From the NCBI GenBank assembly GCA_017411235.1, contig JAFPMR010000277.1:1-11487 (forward strand): a stretch of DNA of 11,487 nt. The letters run 5' to 3'. This document shows positions 1 to 7,529 of this stretch, piece after piece. The notes under the pieces were generated by a model. It saw only the letters and a program-made list of their open reading frames with translations, was not told the origin of the DNA and did no database searches. The DNA comes from Bacilli bacterium. GTDB lineage: Bacteria; Bacillota_I; Bacilli_A; RF39; UBA660. A program made the translations under genes and the position numbers. The first letter of the stretch is position 1. The number at the start of each line of letters is the position of its first letter.

Positions 1-903
1 AATAGATTAATTGAACCAGTTGGTAAAACTATTGATGTTAATAATCCAATGGTAGATGCTCGATTAGAAGATGGCTCTAGAATAAATGCAGTTATTCCAC
101 CATTATCTAAAAATCCAGTTATTACAATTAGAAAATTTAAAAAGAATATTGTAACAATGGATGATTTGGTTGCTAATGGAACTCTAACTCCATATATGGC
201 TGAGTTCTTAGAAGTGGCTGTAAAAGCTAAGTTAAATATTTTAGTTGCTGGTCCATCTGGTAGTGGTAAAACAACGCTATTAAATATATTAGGTAATTAT
301 ATAGATGAGAAAGAAAGAATAATTACTATTGAAGATGTAATGGAATTAAATCTTAAACAAAAACATGTTGTTTCTCTAGAAACAAAGAATGCTAATTATG
401 ATGGAGTTAGAGAAGTTACGGTTAGAGATTTAGTTAGAAATAGTCTTCGTATGAGACCTGATCGTATTATTATAGGTGAGGTTAGAGGTAGTGAAGCATT
501 TGATTTATTACAAGCAATGAATAGTGGACATGATGGTTCATTAACTACATTACATGCTAATAGTAGTAAAGATGCTTTGAGTAGATTAGAAACTATGATT
601 CTAATGGATGGCTTAAAGATACCAATGGGTGCTTTAAGAGAATATGTTGGAAATGCCATTGATTTAATTGTATATATTACAAGGATGAAAGATGGCAAGA
701 GAAAGATAGTAGATATTTCTGAAGTTATAGATAATAATGATTCAGAAAATGCTTTAAGAAATATCTTTGAATTTAAGAGTTCTCATATTAATGAAAATGG
801 TAGTGTTAGTGGAGAATTTATTCAACAAAAATATAAACCTGAGGTTTTAAAAAAGATTAAAATGTTAGGTATTAATGATTTAGATAAAATGTTTAATAAG
901 TAA
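1..903 (+). CDS. cpaF: Tad/type II secretion ATPase CpaF (TadA), 5' end cut by window
   Basis: Cytoplasmic hexameric ATPase that powers assembly of Tad-type pili or pseudopili. The frame is open from base 1, and the first 16 residues (before the first ATG at 49) already match the family, so the true start lies upstream. Counting from the Met at 49, the sequence shows the family motif DARLEDGSRINAV (3-15), Walker A GPSGSGKTT (68-76), an Asp box IITIEDVMEL (91-100), Walker B RIIIGEVRG (139-147) and a His box GHDGSLTTLHAN (160-171). The region before Walker A and the roughly 60-residue tail after the core are usual for CpaF rather than for PilB or GspE. The tadB and tadC genes follow directly, which supports a Tad rather than a competence (ComGA) role. 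The substrate pilin is not in the window. Confidence 0.95.
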   Translation, partial: NRLIEPVGKTIDVNNPMVDARLEDGSRINAVIPPLSKNPVITIRKFKKNIVTMDDLVANGTLTPYMAEFLEVAVKAKLNILVAGPSGSGKTTLLNILGNYIDEKERIITIEDVMELNLKQKHVVSLETKNANYDGVREVTVRDLVRNSLRMRPDRIIIGEVRGSEAFDLLQAMNSGHDGSLTTLHANSSKDALSRLETMILMDGLKIPMGALREYVGNAIDLIVYITRMKDGKRKIVDISEVIDNNDSENALRNIFEFKSSHINENGSVSGEFIQQKYKPEVLKKIKMLGINDLDKMFNK

Positions 904-909
904 TATAAA

Positions 910-917
910 AAGGAGGT
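910..917 (+). promoter_or_regulatory. Strong ribosome binding site for tadB
   Basis: AAGGAGGT lies 6 bases before the ATG at 924, a near-perfect match to the anti-Shine-Dalgarno sequence. It shows that the organism relies on canonical SD initiation, which supports the start choices elsewhere in the window. Confidence 0.8.
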
Positions 918-923
918 AAAGTA

Positions 924-1895
924 ATGAAAAACTATGAGTCTTTTCTACAAGTATGTGCTATTATTCTAGTTGTTTTTCTTGTTTATCTCTTTTTTAAATA
1001 TGTTGTATATTTAATGAAGAAAAATCGTTTAGCTGATTTTTCTTTAAAAGTAAGAAATAATCGTAATAATCCTATTTTAAGAATAGTAAAGAAAACAAGT
1101 AATTTTATTAAATCTTTAAAATTAATAGACGCTAAAAAGTATAATGGTTATGCTAGATTAGTTCCTGGATTTGAAGATGGATATGATATTGTTTCTAGTA
1201 AAGTATTGTGCAGTTTATTATTAACTTTCTTATATTTATTTGTTTCAATGTTATATAGAAGTGAACTCCATATTACAATAGTTCTTATTTGTTTAATGTT
1301 AGGTTATGTTTTATTAGATTTTTATTTCATCTATAATAGTAGAAATAATACTAAATTAGTTAGTAAAGATATGTTGGGCGCTATTATTATTATGAGTAAT
1401 GATTTTAAAGCTAATAGGAGTGTAGAACAAGCTATTAGTGATGTTATTGAAAGAAAACATGGTCCTATTAAGAAAGAATTTAGAAAAGTATTAGATGATA
1501 CTAAACTTGGTTTAAATTATGGTGAAGCTTTTTTAAGAATGTATAAGAGAACTGGTATTAATTGCGTTTTAGATATTAGTCATGCTTTTGCTTTATATAC
1601 GATGATAGGTTCTGATTTAATTGAAATATTTGATTCTATAGAAGAAAAAGTAGTTGAAGAAGAAAAGTTTGCTATTCAAGTTAGGTCAGTTAATGTATTT
1701 AATAATTTCTTTAGAGGATTATTTTATGTATTACCAATACTTATTATTGTTTTAATGTTTATTATGAATGAAAATTACGCTAAATTATTCTTAGGTGCTA
1801 GAGGAGTAGTATTAATAATATTCTTAGTTATATTATTTATAACTTATGTAATTACTATTAATAAGATAGTAAGGAGATATAGTTATGATTATTAA
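924..1895 (+). CDS. tadB: Tad assembly inner-membrane platform protein TadB (T2SSF domain)
   Basis: Integral membrane protein that, with TadC, forms the platform on which CpaF acts. It has 323 residues, as usual for TadB. Predicted membrane segments by eye are about 10-31, 94-111, 116-136, 264-281 and 293-315. The cytoplasmic helical T2SSF domain lies at about 149-250 and contains the stretch MLGAIIIMSNDFKANRSVEQ and the segment LGLNYGEAFLRM (195-206). The gene starts 20 bases after cpaF with a strong ribosome site and overlaps tadC by 11 bases, so translation is probably coupled. The first 90 residues are less conserved. Assignment to TadB rather than TadC rests on length and on its position after cpaF. 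Confidence 0.88.
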   Translation: MKNYESFLQVCAIILVVFLVYLFFKYVVYLMKKNRLADFSLKVRNNRNNPILRIVKKTSNFIKSLKLIDAKKYNGYARLVPGFEDGYDIVSSKVLCSLLLTFLYLFVSMLYRSELHITIVLICLMLGYVLLDFYFIYNSRNNTKLVSKDMLGAIIIMSNDFKANRSVEQAISDVIERKHGPIKKEFRKVLDDTKLGLNYGEAFLRMYKRTGINCVLDISHAFALYTMIGSDLIEIFDSIEEKVVEEEKFAIQVRSVNVFNNFFRGLFYVLPILIIVLMFIMNENYAKLFLGARGVVLIIFLVILFITYVITINKIVRRYSYDY

Positions 1896-2538
1896 TAATA
1901 AGATGTATAAAAGAATAGATAAAAAGATTAGTTTAGCGAATTTAAAGATTAAGCCAATGGCTTATATTTATATTAGATTAATAGCTTCAGTTGGGGTTTT
2001 CTTGATGTTTTTGGTATCTAATAGATTAGGATATATATTTGGTCCTATTGCAGGAATTGTATTCTATTTATTATTTGAATACTTAACTTTAGATAGAAGT
2101 ATTATTGATAGAATGGAGATACTAGAAAAAGATGCTTTAGAGTTCTTCCCGATATTTGTTGTTATTTATAAGAATGGTAAAAGTGTTAAGAACGCTATAG
2201 AGAAGTGTTTAGAAATAGTAAATAATGATTTAAGCAAAGAATTTCAATTAGTTTTAGATAATGTTAATTTAGGTAAAAGCTTAGATGAATCTTTACTAAA
2301 TATGAATAAAAGAATTCCAAGTATTATGGTTAATAATATTATTACGGATTTAACTGAATCTAATAGATTAGGTAATAATATAAGCGACAGTATTAATTTG
2401 CAATTAGGTTTAATTAATGAGAAGAGAAAGAAGAATTATTTAACAGATTTACGAGTAATACCTTTTAGAATAACAATTGTATTTATTATATTTGTTTTAT
2501 TGTTATTGGGTTTATTGGTTTTATTTAGTTTAATGTAA
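1885..2538 (+). CDS. tadC: Tad assembly membrane protein TadC (T2SSF domain)
   Basis: Second membrane platform protein, expected to pair with TadB. It has 217 residues, shorter than many TadC proteins (commonly near 300). Hydrophobic segments lie at about 28-45, 49-66 and 193-216. Between them is a T2SSF-like helical region with EKDALEFFPIFVVIYKNGKS (81-100) and NLGKSLDESLLNMNKRIP (128-145). The start at 1885 has AAGGAG at 1871-1876, 8 bases upstream, inside the 3' end of tadB. A second Met at residue 7 has no better ribosome site. The short length reflects a trimmed N-terminal region, because the C-terminal membrane helix is present. Operon position and motif pattern support the call. Confidence 0.85.
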   Translation: MIINNKMYKRIDKKISLANLKIKPMAYIYIRLIASVGVFLMFLVSNRLGYIFGPIAGIVFYLLFEYLTLDRSIIDRMEILEKDALEFFPIFVVIYKNGKSVKNAIEKCLEIVNNDLSKEFQLVLDNVNLGKSLDESLLNMNKRIPSIMVNNIITDLTESNRLGNNISDSINLQLGLINEKRKKNYLTDLRVIPFRITIVFIIFVLLLLGLLVLFSLM

Positions 2539-2555
2539 TTTAAGGAGGTATAGTT

Positions 2556-3239
2556 ATGGAAAAGAAGAGTATATTTATTACTGCTTTTATAACTATATTT
2601 CTTTTTTCTTTTGTATTCTTTTTAATATATGTTGTATATTGTTTTGCTTTCTTTGATAAGAATCAAGAGAATGAATACTTAAAGAATTTTAATAGTGGAT
2701 CGTATGATTTTGTTTATGATAATCTAGTTGGTCAAGAAAATATTACAAAAGAAGAATATGATTATTCTGTTTCATTAATGTTTAAAAGAACGAAATTAAA
2801 TGATATTCATCATAAATATTATAGTGATATGGATATAAATGATTTTATGGATACTTATTATTACGGCGGTTATGTTAATATGGACGATTTAGTATTAACA
2901 TTCAATGGTAAGACGGATTTATTTAATCGAAGAAGTTTAAGATATCAAAAGATAAAAGTTAATACCATATCTGGAAATAATAGTGTGTTTGGAGTTATGA
3001 AAGATATTTATCTTTTAGTAGATTCTAATACCAAGTTATATGTTGATGATATAGAATGTGAAATGGCCAATAGAGGATGTTACTATAAGTATTTATTAGG
3101 TGGTTTACATACTATTATGTATGAAAAAGAAGATGCTAAGTATTTTGGGATTATTAATATTATTAAGGATAATCAAGAGATAAGTATTAATAATCTGGAA
3201 AATTTAGTTGTTGTTAAGGAAGACCAAGATAATGAATAG
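2556..3239 (+). CDS. Membrane-anchored protein of unknown function at end of Tad operon
   Basis: I do not recognise this 227-residue protein as a named family. It has a short basic start (MEKK), one long hydrophobic segment at about 7-33, and then a polar remainder of about 190 residues, probably outside the cell. The region at 36-80 (NFNSGSYDFVYDNL, then TKEEYDYSVSLMF) faintly recalls NTF2-like domains. The end (DSNTKLYVDDIECEM followed by GGLHTIMYEKEDA) recalls the small beta-domains of TcaA/YvbJ-type proteins; this is a weak impression only. Cys168 and Cys175 could form a disulfide. No class III prepilin motif precedes the hydrophobic helix, so it is probably not a Tad pilin. AAGGAGG at 2542-2548 gives the start. 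It sits 17 bases after tadC and before a terminator, so it is co-transcribed and probably functions with the Tad machine. Confidence 0.75.
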   Translation: MEKKSIFITAFITIFLFSFVFFLIYVVYCFAFFDKNQENEYLKNFNSGSYDFVYDNLVGQENITKEEYDYSVSLMFKRTKLNDIHHKYYSDMDINDFMDTYYYGGYVNMDDLVLTFNGKTDLFNRRSLRYQKIKVNTISGNNSVFGVMKDIYLLVDSNTKLYVDDIECEMANRGCYYKYLLGGLHTIMYEKEDAKYFGIINIIKDNQEISINNLENLVVVKEDQDNE

Positions 3240-3264
3240 ATAAAAATCTATTCATTTTTCTTTT
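3231..3264 (+). terminator. Intrinsic terminator ending the Tad operon
   Basis: A perfect 11-bp stem, AATGAATAGAT (3231-3241) with ATCTATTCATT (3246-3256), has a 4-base AAAA loop and is followed by TTTCTTTT. The stem contains the stop codon of the preceding gene (TAG, 3237-3239). It is AT-rich and so thermodynamically modest, but position and form fit a rho-independent terminator. Confidence 0.75.
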
Positions 3265-3277
3265 ATAACGAACAAAT

Positions 3278-3289
3278 ATATGCTAAAAT
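3278..3289 (+). promoter_or_regulatory. Extended -10 promoter of the ruvA operon
   Basis: ATATGCTAAAAT contains a TG-N extended -10 (TG at 3281-3282) and the hexamer TAAAAT at 3284-3289. The -35 position holds only a weak TTTTAT (3261-3266). Transcription would begin near 3296, just after the upstream terminator and about 14 bases before the ruvA start. The same 12-base pattern with one variable base occurs before ireB. Confidence 0.65.
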
Positions 3290-3297
3290 AAATAATG

Positions 3298-3304
3298 AAG
3301 GTGA
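3298..3304 (+). promoter_or_regulatory. Ribosome binding site fixing the ruvA start
   Basis: AAGGTGA lies 5 bases before the ATG at 3310. It overlaps the codons after the earlier in-frame ATG at 3295, which would sit at or before the predicted transcription start and has no ribosome site. This favours 3310. Confidence 0.7.
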
Positions 3305-3309
3305 ATAAG

Positions 3310-3861
<552 letters not shown>

Positions 3862-3863
3862 TT

Positions 3864-4421
3864 ATGAGGATTGGAATAGATATAGATGATACTGTTTCTA
3901 AAACTAACGAGAAATTAATTGAAGTAGCTTTAGAATATGATAAAAAGAGAGTTAAAGGTAAAGGATTTAAAGATCCTAATGCTTATTCTTTTATGGAAAT
4001 GTTTTACTGGAATGTAATGGATGTTGATACTTTTTTAAAGACATTTAGATCAGGTAATTATTTCTTAGAATTAGAACCAAAAGAAGATGCTGCTTTATAT
4101 ATTAATAAGTTGTATGATGCTGGTAATGAAATATTCTTTATTACGAGAAGACAAAATACTCTTAAAATGAAAATGATGACTAAAAAGTGGTTAAAAAAGA
4201 ATGGCTTTAAATACAATAAGGTGTTCTTTTATATAAAGGATAAAGGTAAATTTGGTTCTGAATTAGGATTAGATTATTTTATTGATAATGATGAAAAAAA
4301 TGTGTATGATGCACAAGAATATAATATTAAGAGTTTTTTAATGGAAACTACTTATAATAAGAATGTTACTGATGTAGATAGAGTTTCTTCGTGGGAGGAA
4401 TTCTATAATAAGATTAAATAA
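3864..4421 (+). CDS. HAD-superfamily hydrolase, 5'(3')-deoxyribonucleotidase-like
   Basis: Predicted cytoplasmic phosphatase of 185 residues, most like the 5'-nucleotidase/deoxyribonucleotidase type C (NT5C, YqfW-like) branch of the HAD superfamily. Motif I is DIDDT (6-10), with Asp6 or Asp8 as the nucleophile/acid pair region; motif II is FFITRR (Thr94); a candidate motif III Lys is Lys127 or Lys129; motif IV is DYFIDNDEKN (137-146) with Asp141. A small cap lies between motifs I and II (about 20-85). The gene starts 2 bases after ruvA, with GAGG at 3855-3858 as its ribosome site, and ends where the ruvB ribosome site begins. It is therefore firmly inside the ruv operon. A role in dephosphorylating deoxynucleotides during DNA repair is inferred from context only; the true substrate is unknown. 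Confidence 0.82.
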   Translation: MRIGIDIDDTVSKTNEKLIEVALEYDKKRVKGKGFKDPNAYSFMEMFYWNVMDVDTFLKTFRSGNYFLELEPKEDAALYINKLYDAGNEIFFITRRQNTLKMKMMTKKWLKKNGFKYNKVFFYIKDKGKFGSELGLDYFIDNDEKNVYDAQEYNIKSFLMETTYNKNVTDVDRVSSWEEFYNKIK

Positions 4422-4433
4422 AGGAGATTATTT

Positions 4434-5441
4434 ATGGGGAGAATAGTTGATGGAAATAAAATGAATGATTTAGATTCTTTTGACCAAAGTATTAGACCTT
4501 CATCTTTAGATGAATATGTTGGTCAAACAGATTTAAAAGAGAATTTAAGAGTATTCATTAAAGCGTGTAAGATGAGAGATGAGGTATTAGATCATGTATT
4601 ACTTTATGGTCCTCCTGGATTAGGTAAAACTACTTTAGCTCATATTATTGCTCATGAGATGGGTACTAATATTAAGACTGCTTCTGGTCCTTCTATAGAG
4701 AAGAGTGGAGATTTAGCTGCTATTCTTTCTACTTTAGAACCAGGGGATGTATTGTTTATAGATGAAATTCATCGTATACCTAGGTATATTGAGGAAATAT
4801 TATATCCAGCTATGGAAGATTTTGTCTTAGATATAGTTATTACTAATCAAGATGGATCTTCAAGGAATTTAAAAATCGATTTACCACCATTCACTTTAGT
4901 AGGTGCTACTACTAGAGCTGGTGATATATCAGCTCCTTTAAGAGATCGTTTTGGTATTACTAGCAAGTTAAATTATTATAGTGAAGATGAATTGTTTGAT
5001 ATTATTAATCGTACTAGTAGAGTCTTAAATATGCCTATTAGTGAAGAAGCTGCTAGAGAATTAGCTAAACGTAGTAGAAAGACTCCACGTATTGCTAATA
5101 GATTGTTTAAAAGAGTTAGAGATTTTGCTTTAGTATTTGAACAGGATAGCATTGATGAAGAAGTAACTAAAACAGCTTTAAATAGATTAAAAGTTGATGA
5201 AAATGGTTTAGATCAAGTAGATATTCAATACTTAGAAGCTTTAATTGAAAAGTTTAATGGAGGACCTGTTGGTGCTCAAACTGTTGCAACTAGTATTGGT
5301 GAAGAGGTTACAACAATTGAAGATGTTGTAGAACCTTATTTATTACAAGAAGGTTTTGTTAAAAGAACTCCTAGAGGTCGTATAGCAACGGAAAAAGCTT
5401 ATAAACATTTAGGAATCGAAATGGATAATAAAAAGAGATAA
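4434..5441 (+). CDS. ruvB: Holliday junction branch migration ATPase RuvB
   Basis: AAA+ helicase motor that forms hexamers on the DNA arms of a RuvA-bound junction. At 335 residues it is full length. Visible motifs are [11 protein letters not shown] (21-31), Walker [10 protein letters not shown] (59-67), Walker B LFIDEIHR (107-114), sensor 1 VGATTRAG (156-163), the arginine finger region APLRDRFG (167-174) and sensor 2 KTPRIANR (216-223). The C-terminal winged helix (about 258-326) includes [10 protein letters not shown] and the DNA-contacting RTPRGR (311-316). AAGGAG at 4421-4426 overlaps the last base of the preceding stop codon and lies 7 bases before the ATG. The stop codon is inside the palindromic terminator. 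The ruv resolvase is not here; low-GC Gram-positives typically use RecU. Confidence 0.97.
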   Translation: MGRIVDGNKMNDLDSFDQSIRPSSLDEYVGQTDLKENLRVFIKACKMRDEVLDHVLLYGPPGLGKTTLAHIIAHEMGTNIKTASGPSIEKSGDLAAILSTLEPGDVLFIDEIHRIPRYIEEILYPAMEDFVLDIVITNQDGSSRNLKIDLPPFTLVGATTRAGDISAPLRDRFGITSKLNYYSEDELFDIINRTSRVLNMPISEEAARELAKRSRKTPRIANRLFKRVRDFALVFEQDSIDEEVTKTALNRLKVDENGLDQVDIQYLEALIEKFNGGPVGAQTVATSIGEEVTTIEDVVEPYLLQEGFVKRTPRGRIATEKAYKHLGIEMDNKKR

Positions 5442-5457
5442 TTAATTATCTCTTTTT
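5430..5457. terminator. Bidirectional palindromic terminator between ruvB and the LysR gene
   Basis: A perfect 28-base palindrome, half-site AAAAAGAGATAATT followed by its exact complement, separates the convergent genes. Each strand reads A-rich stem then T-rich stem, so it can terminate in both directions. It contains both stop codons (ruvB TAA 5439-5441; LysR gene TAA complement 5446-5448). A few bases at the centre would form the loop. Confidence 0.82.
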
Positions 5458-6342
5458 GTTTTCTCTAATCATCTCGATTAGTTTATTAGTAGCAAAACTA
5501 TGAATAGAATCTTTTAAAGTAAACATTCCAAATGGAATAGGTTCTAGTTCTGGGCGTGTTTTTACGATTACGATATCACGATCTTGCATTTCTTGGTCAA
5601 CATATTCTTTTGTTGCTAAACCAATACCAAATCCTATTTCAACGAAATCTTCTAATAGAGATGCACTAGCTATTTCTATTTTTGTTTCTATTTTTATATT
5701 ATGTTTTTTACAGAATTCATCAAACTTTTCTCTAGTAGTTGATGGATACTTTTGAAAGATTAAATGATACCTATTAATGGTATTCAATGGTAATGCTATA
5801 TCTCTAGTATCTAAGTATTTCCTTGATGATATGAAGCAAGGGTGTAGATCACCGATTTTTTCGAATTCTAGACCTTGTTCTTCTTTAGGTCTTTCTTTGG
5901 CAAATAGGATATCAATTTTTCCTTCTTTGATTCCATCTCGCATTATTTTAGAGGCATCAGTAAATAATTGAATAGCTATATTAGGGTATTCTTCGTGGAA
6001 CTTCCTTAATATTGGTAAGAGGAAGACACGACATAGAGTAGTGGAAATTCCTACTCTAATAGTTCCTGTTTCTAACTTTTTAAAATTAGATAGTTCTAAT
6101 TCTGCTGATTCAAAGCAAATCATTCCTTGTTTTATATGATTATATATTTTTTGACCGCTTTCTGTTAGTATTACACCTCGTTTAGTACGAATGAATAGTT
6201 GGCCACCTAATTCTTCTTCTAGAGTCTTTATTTGCTTTGTAACAGCAGGTTGAGAAATCATTAATTTATTTGCTGCTCTTGTTATATTTCCTTCTGTTGC
6301 AACTTCATAGAAGATTTTATATAGTTCAAAGTTTATATTCAT
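5446..6342 (-). CDS. LysR-family transcriptional regulator
   Basis: DNA-binding regulator of 298 residues, the standard LysR length. The N-terminal winged helix-turn-helix spans 1-60, with FYEVATEGNITRAANKL and MISQPAVTKQIKTLEEELG, and LFIRTKRGVILTESG closes the wing. Residues 93-290 form the two-lobed periplasmic-binding-like effector domain (GTIRVGIS at 93-100; EIGFGIGLAT at 235-244). The effector is unknown. TGGAGG at complement 6355-6350 lies 7 bases before the ATG at 6342. An upstream in-frame ATG at 6363 would add seven residues but lacks a ribosome site. The gene is divergent from the PHP gene with overlapping promoters, the classic arrangement for a LysR regulator and its target, so control of the PHP gene and autoregulation are likely but unproven. 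Confidence 0.93.
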   Translation of the reverse strand: MNINFELYKIFYEVATEGNITRAANKLMISQPAVTKQIKTLEEELGGQLFIRTKRGVILTESGQKIYNHIKQGMICFESAELELSNFKKLETGTIRVGISTTLCRVFLLPILRKFHEEYPNIAIQLFTDASKIMRDGIKEGKIDILFAKERPKEEQGLEFEKIGDLHPCFISSRKYLDTRDIALPLNTINRYHLIFQKYPSTTREKFDEFCKKHNIKIETKIEIASASLLEDFVEIGFGIGLATKEYVDQEMQDRDIVIVKTRPELEPIPFGMFTLKDSIHSFATNKLIEMIRENKKR

Positions 6343-6349
6343 ATCATAA

Positions 6350-6355
6350 CCTCCA
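6350..6355 (-). promoter_or_regulatory. Ribosome binding site fixing the LysR gene start
   Basis: TGGAGG on the minus strand, 7 bases before the ATG at 6342. The alternative ATG at 6363 lies upstream of this site, so the site would be inside the coding region if that longer start were used. Confidence 0.7.
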
Positions 6356-6387
6356 GTTATCATAATAATAAAAAAAATGTATTTTTA

Positions 6388-6414
6388 TTATAATTCATTC
6401 CGTTTTATAATTCA
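6388..6414. repeat. Direct repeat TTATAATTCA in the divergent promoter region
   Basis: The 10-base word TTATAATTCA occurs at 6388-6397 and 6405-6414, with a 17-base period. The repeats overlap the -10 elements of both divergent promoters. They could be a regulator site or simply duplicated promoter-like sequence. Confidence 0.5.
6406..6411 (+). promoter_or_regulatory. Probable -10 element of the PHP gene promoter
   Basis: A perfect TATAAT lies 22 bases before the ribosome site-linked ATG at 6434. The -35 position has only TTTTAT (6383-6388). A second TATAAT at 6389-6394 is an alternative. Both overlap the divergent LysR promoter, so the weak -35 could mean activator dependence. Confidence 0.5.
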
Positions 6415-6433
6415 ATGGTAAGAAGGTGATATC

Positions 6434-7459
6434 ATGTTTAAAAATATGAATGGAACTAATTACGTTGAAGGAGTTCATTATGATTTAATTAAGCTTTCTT
6501 CTGGTAAATTAACTAAAGTTGGTTTTGAAGGAAGAAAGAATTTGGGTGGTAGAGTTGATATGCACATTCATAGTAATTCATCTGATGGTACATTGAATCC
6601 CGAAGAGATTATTAGATTAGCAATACTTAGTAATGTATCTACTTTTGCTATTACTGATCATGATACTTTATTAGGTACTAAGATGTTATTATCTACTGAT
6701 GATAGAGGACTGGAAGTATATAGCGGAATTGAGTTATCTGCTCTTGTTAGAACTGGTAAAGAAAGAATTCATATATTAGGTTATGATTTTGATGTTAATG
6801 CTCAGGAAATCAACAAAGCGGTTGAATTTGTTGATAAATGTAGTGAATATAATTTTAAATTATATATTAAGTGTTTGGAAGAAGAGTTTCCTGAAATAGA
6901 TATTCCTAAAGAAGATATTGAAGCAGTTTTAGAAGATAGAAGAAAAACTGGTAGAAATATTGGTAGAGTAGATATAGCAAATATTTTAATTAGACATGGT
7001 TATGCTAATGATCCTAAACATGAATACCCTGATACCTATACTCCTCAAGATATTGTTTTTGAAAAATATTTGAATCCGGTTAAATACCAAGTTCAAGAAG
7101 AAAAAATGGGTATTACAGAAGAGGAATGTATTAAAGCAATTAAAGAATCTGGAGGCTTGGTTAGTTTAGCTCATCCTTCTTCATTAGGATTAAATGACGA
7201 TGAATTAGATGAGAGAATTAAGCATTACAAAGAATTAGGATTAGATGGTTTAGAAGTATATCATCCTAATAATAATCCTAGACAAAGGGCATTATATTAC
7301 TCTTTAGCTAAAAAATATGGTTTATTAGTTTCTGGTGGTACTGATTATCATGGTTATGAAGTTAAACCAAATATTATTTTAGGACATGGTAAGAATGGTA
7401 ATGTTGATATAAGAGAAAATGATATTAGTTTAGTTAAAGCATTAAGAAAAAGACGTTAG
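6434..7459 (+). CDS. PHP-domain metal-dependent phosphoesterase
   Basis: Cytoplasmic PHP-superfamily hydrolase of 341 residues, related to the TrpH/YciV group (E. coli RNase AM, a 5'-3' exoribonuclease and 3',5'-nucleotide bisphosphate phosphatase). Likely metal ligands are visible: DMHIHSNSSDGT (His44, His46, Asp51), FAITDHDT (His76), SGIELS (Glu100), RIHILGYDFD (His113), SLAHPSSLG (His247) and GTDYHG (Asp304, His306). An insert domain spans about 120-230. The first 40 residues precede the PHP fold and are an unusual extension. AAGGTGAT at 6423-6430 supports the ATG at 6434. The gene stands alone, between a divergent LysR gene and a terminator. The exact substrate (RNA ends, pAp or another phosphoester) cannot be told from sequence. 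Confidence 0.9.
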   Translation: MFKNMNGTNYVEGVHYDLIKLSSGKLTKVGFEGRKNLGGRVDMHIHSNSSDGTLNPEEIIRLAILSNVSTFAITDHDTLLGTKMLLSTDDRGLEVYSGIELSALVRTGKERIHILGYDFDVNAQEINKAVEFVDKCSEYNFKLYIKCLEEEFPEIDIPKEDIEAVLEDRRKTGRNIGRVDIANILIRHGYANDPKHEYPDTYTPQDIVFEKYLNPVKYQVQEEKMGITEEECIKAIKESGGLVSLAHPSSLGLNDDELDERIKHYKELGLDGLEVYHPNNNPRQRALYYSLAKKYGLLVSGGTDYHGYEVKPNIILGHGKNGNVDIRENDISLVKALRKRR

Positions 7460-7475
7460 TTTTTTTCTTTTTTTA
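7444..7475 (+). terminator. Intrinsic terminator after the PHP gene
   Basis: AAGAAAAAGAC (7444-7454) pairs with GTTTTTTTCTT (7459-7469), including one G-T pair, across a 4-base loop, and T residues follow. The stem begins inside the last codons and the stop TAG (7457-7459) lies in the loop and the first base of the right arm. Confidence 0.65.
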
Positions 7476-7504
7476 TTGGTAAAAGGGTTTATTTGTGTTT
7501 TAAA

Positions 7505-7516
7505 ATATGGTAAAAT
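7505..7516 (+). promoter_or_regulatory. Extended -10 promoter of the ireB-ruvX-mltG-trmR operon
   Basis: ATATGGTAAAAT has TG-N (7508-7510) before TAAAAT (7511-7516), the same extended -10 as upstream of ruvA. The -35 position has a weak TTTATT (7488-7493). Transcription would start near 7523, downstream of the in-frame ATG at 7507, which is therefore part of the promoter and not a start codon. Confidence 0.68.
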
Positions 7517-7529
7517 TAAGGAGAAACTT

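Larger units (their letters stand above)
6387..6415 (-). promoter_or_regulatory. Promoter of the LysR gene
   Basis: On the minus strand, TTGAAT (complement 6415-6410) and TATAAT (complement 6392-6387) are 17 bases apart, a good sigma-A promoter. Transcription would start near 6380, giving a leader of about 38 bases. Confidence 0.65.

Noticed and set aside
396..698. 100-residue reading frame on the minus strand inside cpaF
   Set aside because: It lies opposite conserved Walker B and His-box coding sequence, has no ribosome site and no recognisable family; it is a shadow.
1..2538. Competence pilus (ComGA/ComGB) instead of Tad
   Set aside because: The CpaF-type N-terminal motif (DARLEDGSR) and two separate T2SSF proteins of TadB and TadC form fit Tad better.
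2556..2660. Class III (TadE/Flp-like) prepilin signal in the unknown gene
   Set aside because: No Gly/Ala-Glu-type cleavage motif precedes the hydrophobic segment, and the protein is larger than Flp pilins.
3295..3309. Upstream ATG as the ruvA start
   Set aside because: It lies at the predicted transcription start without a ribosome site; AAGGTGA and family N-terminus support 3310.
5777..5971. 64-residue plus-strand frame inside the LysR gene
   Set aside because: Antisense to the conserved effector domain, with no ribosome site or promoter.
6343..6363. Upstream ATG as the LysR gene start
   Set aside because: It would place the ribosome site inside the coding region; family N-terminus fits 6342.
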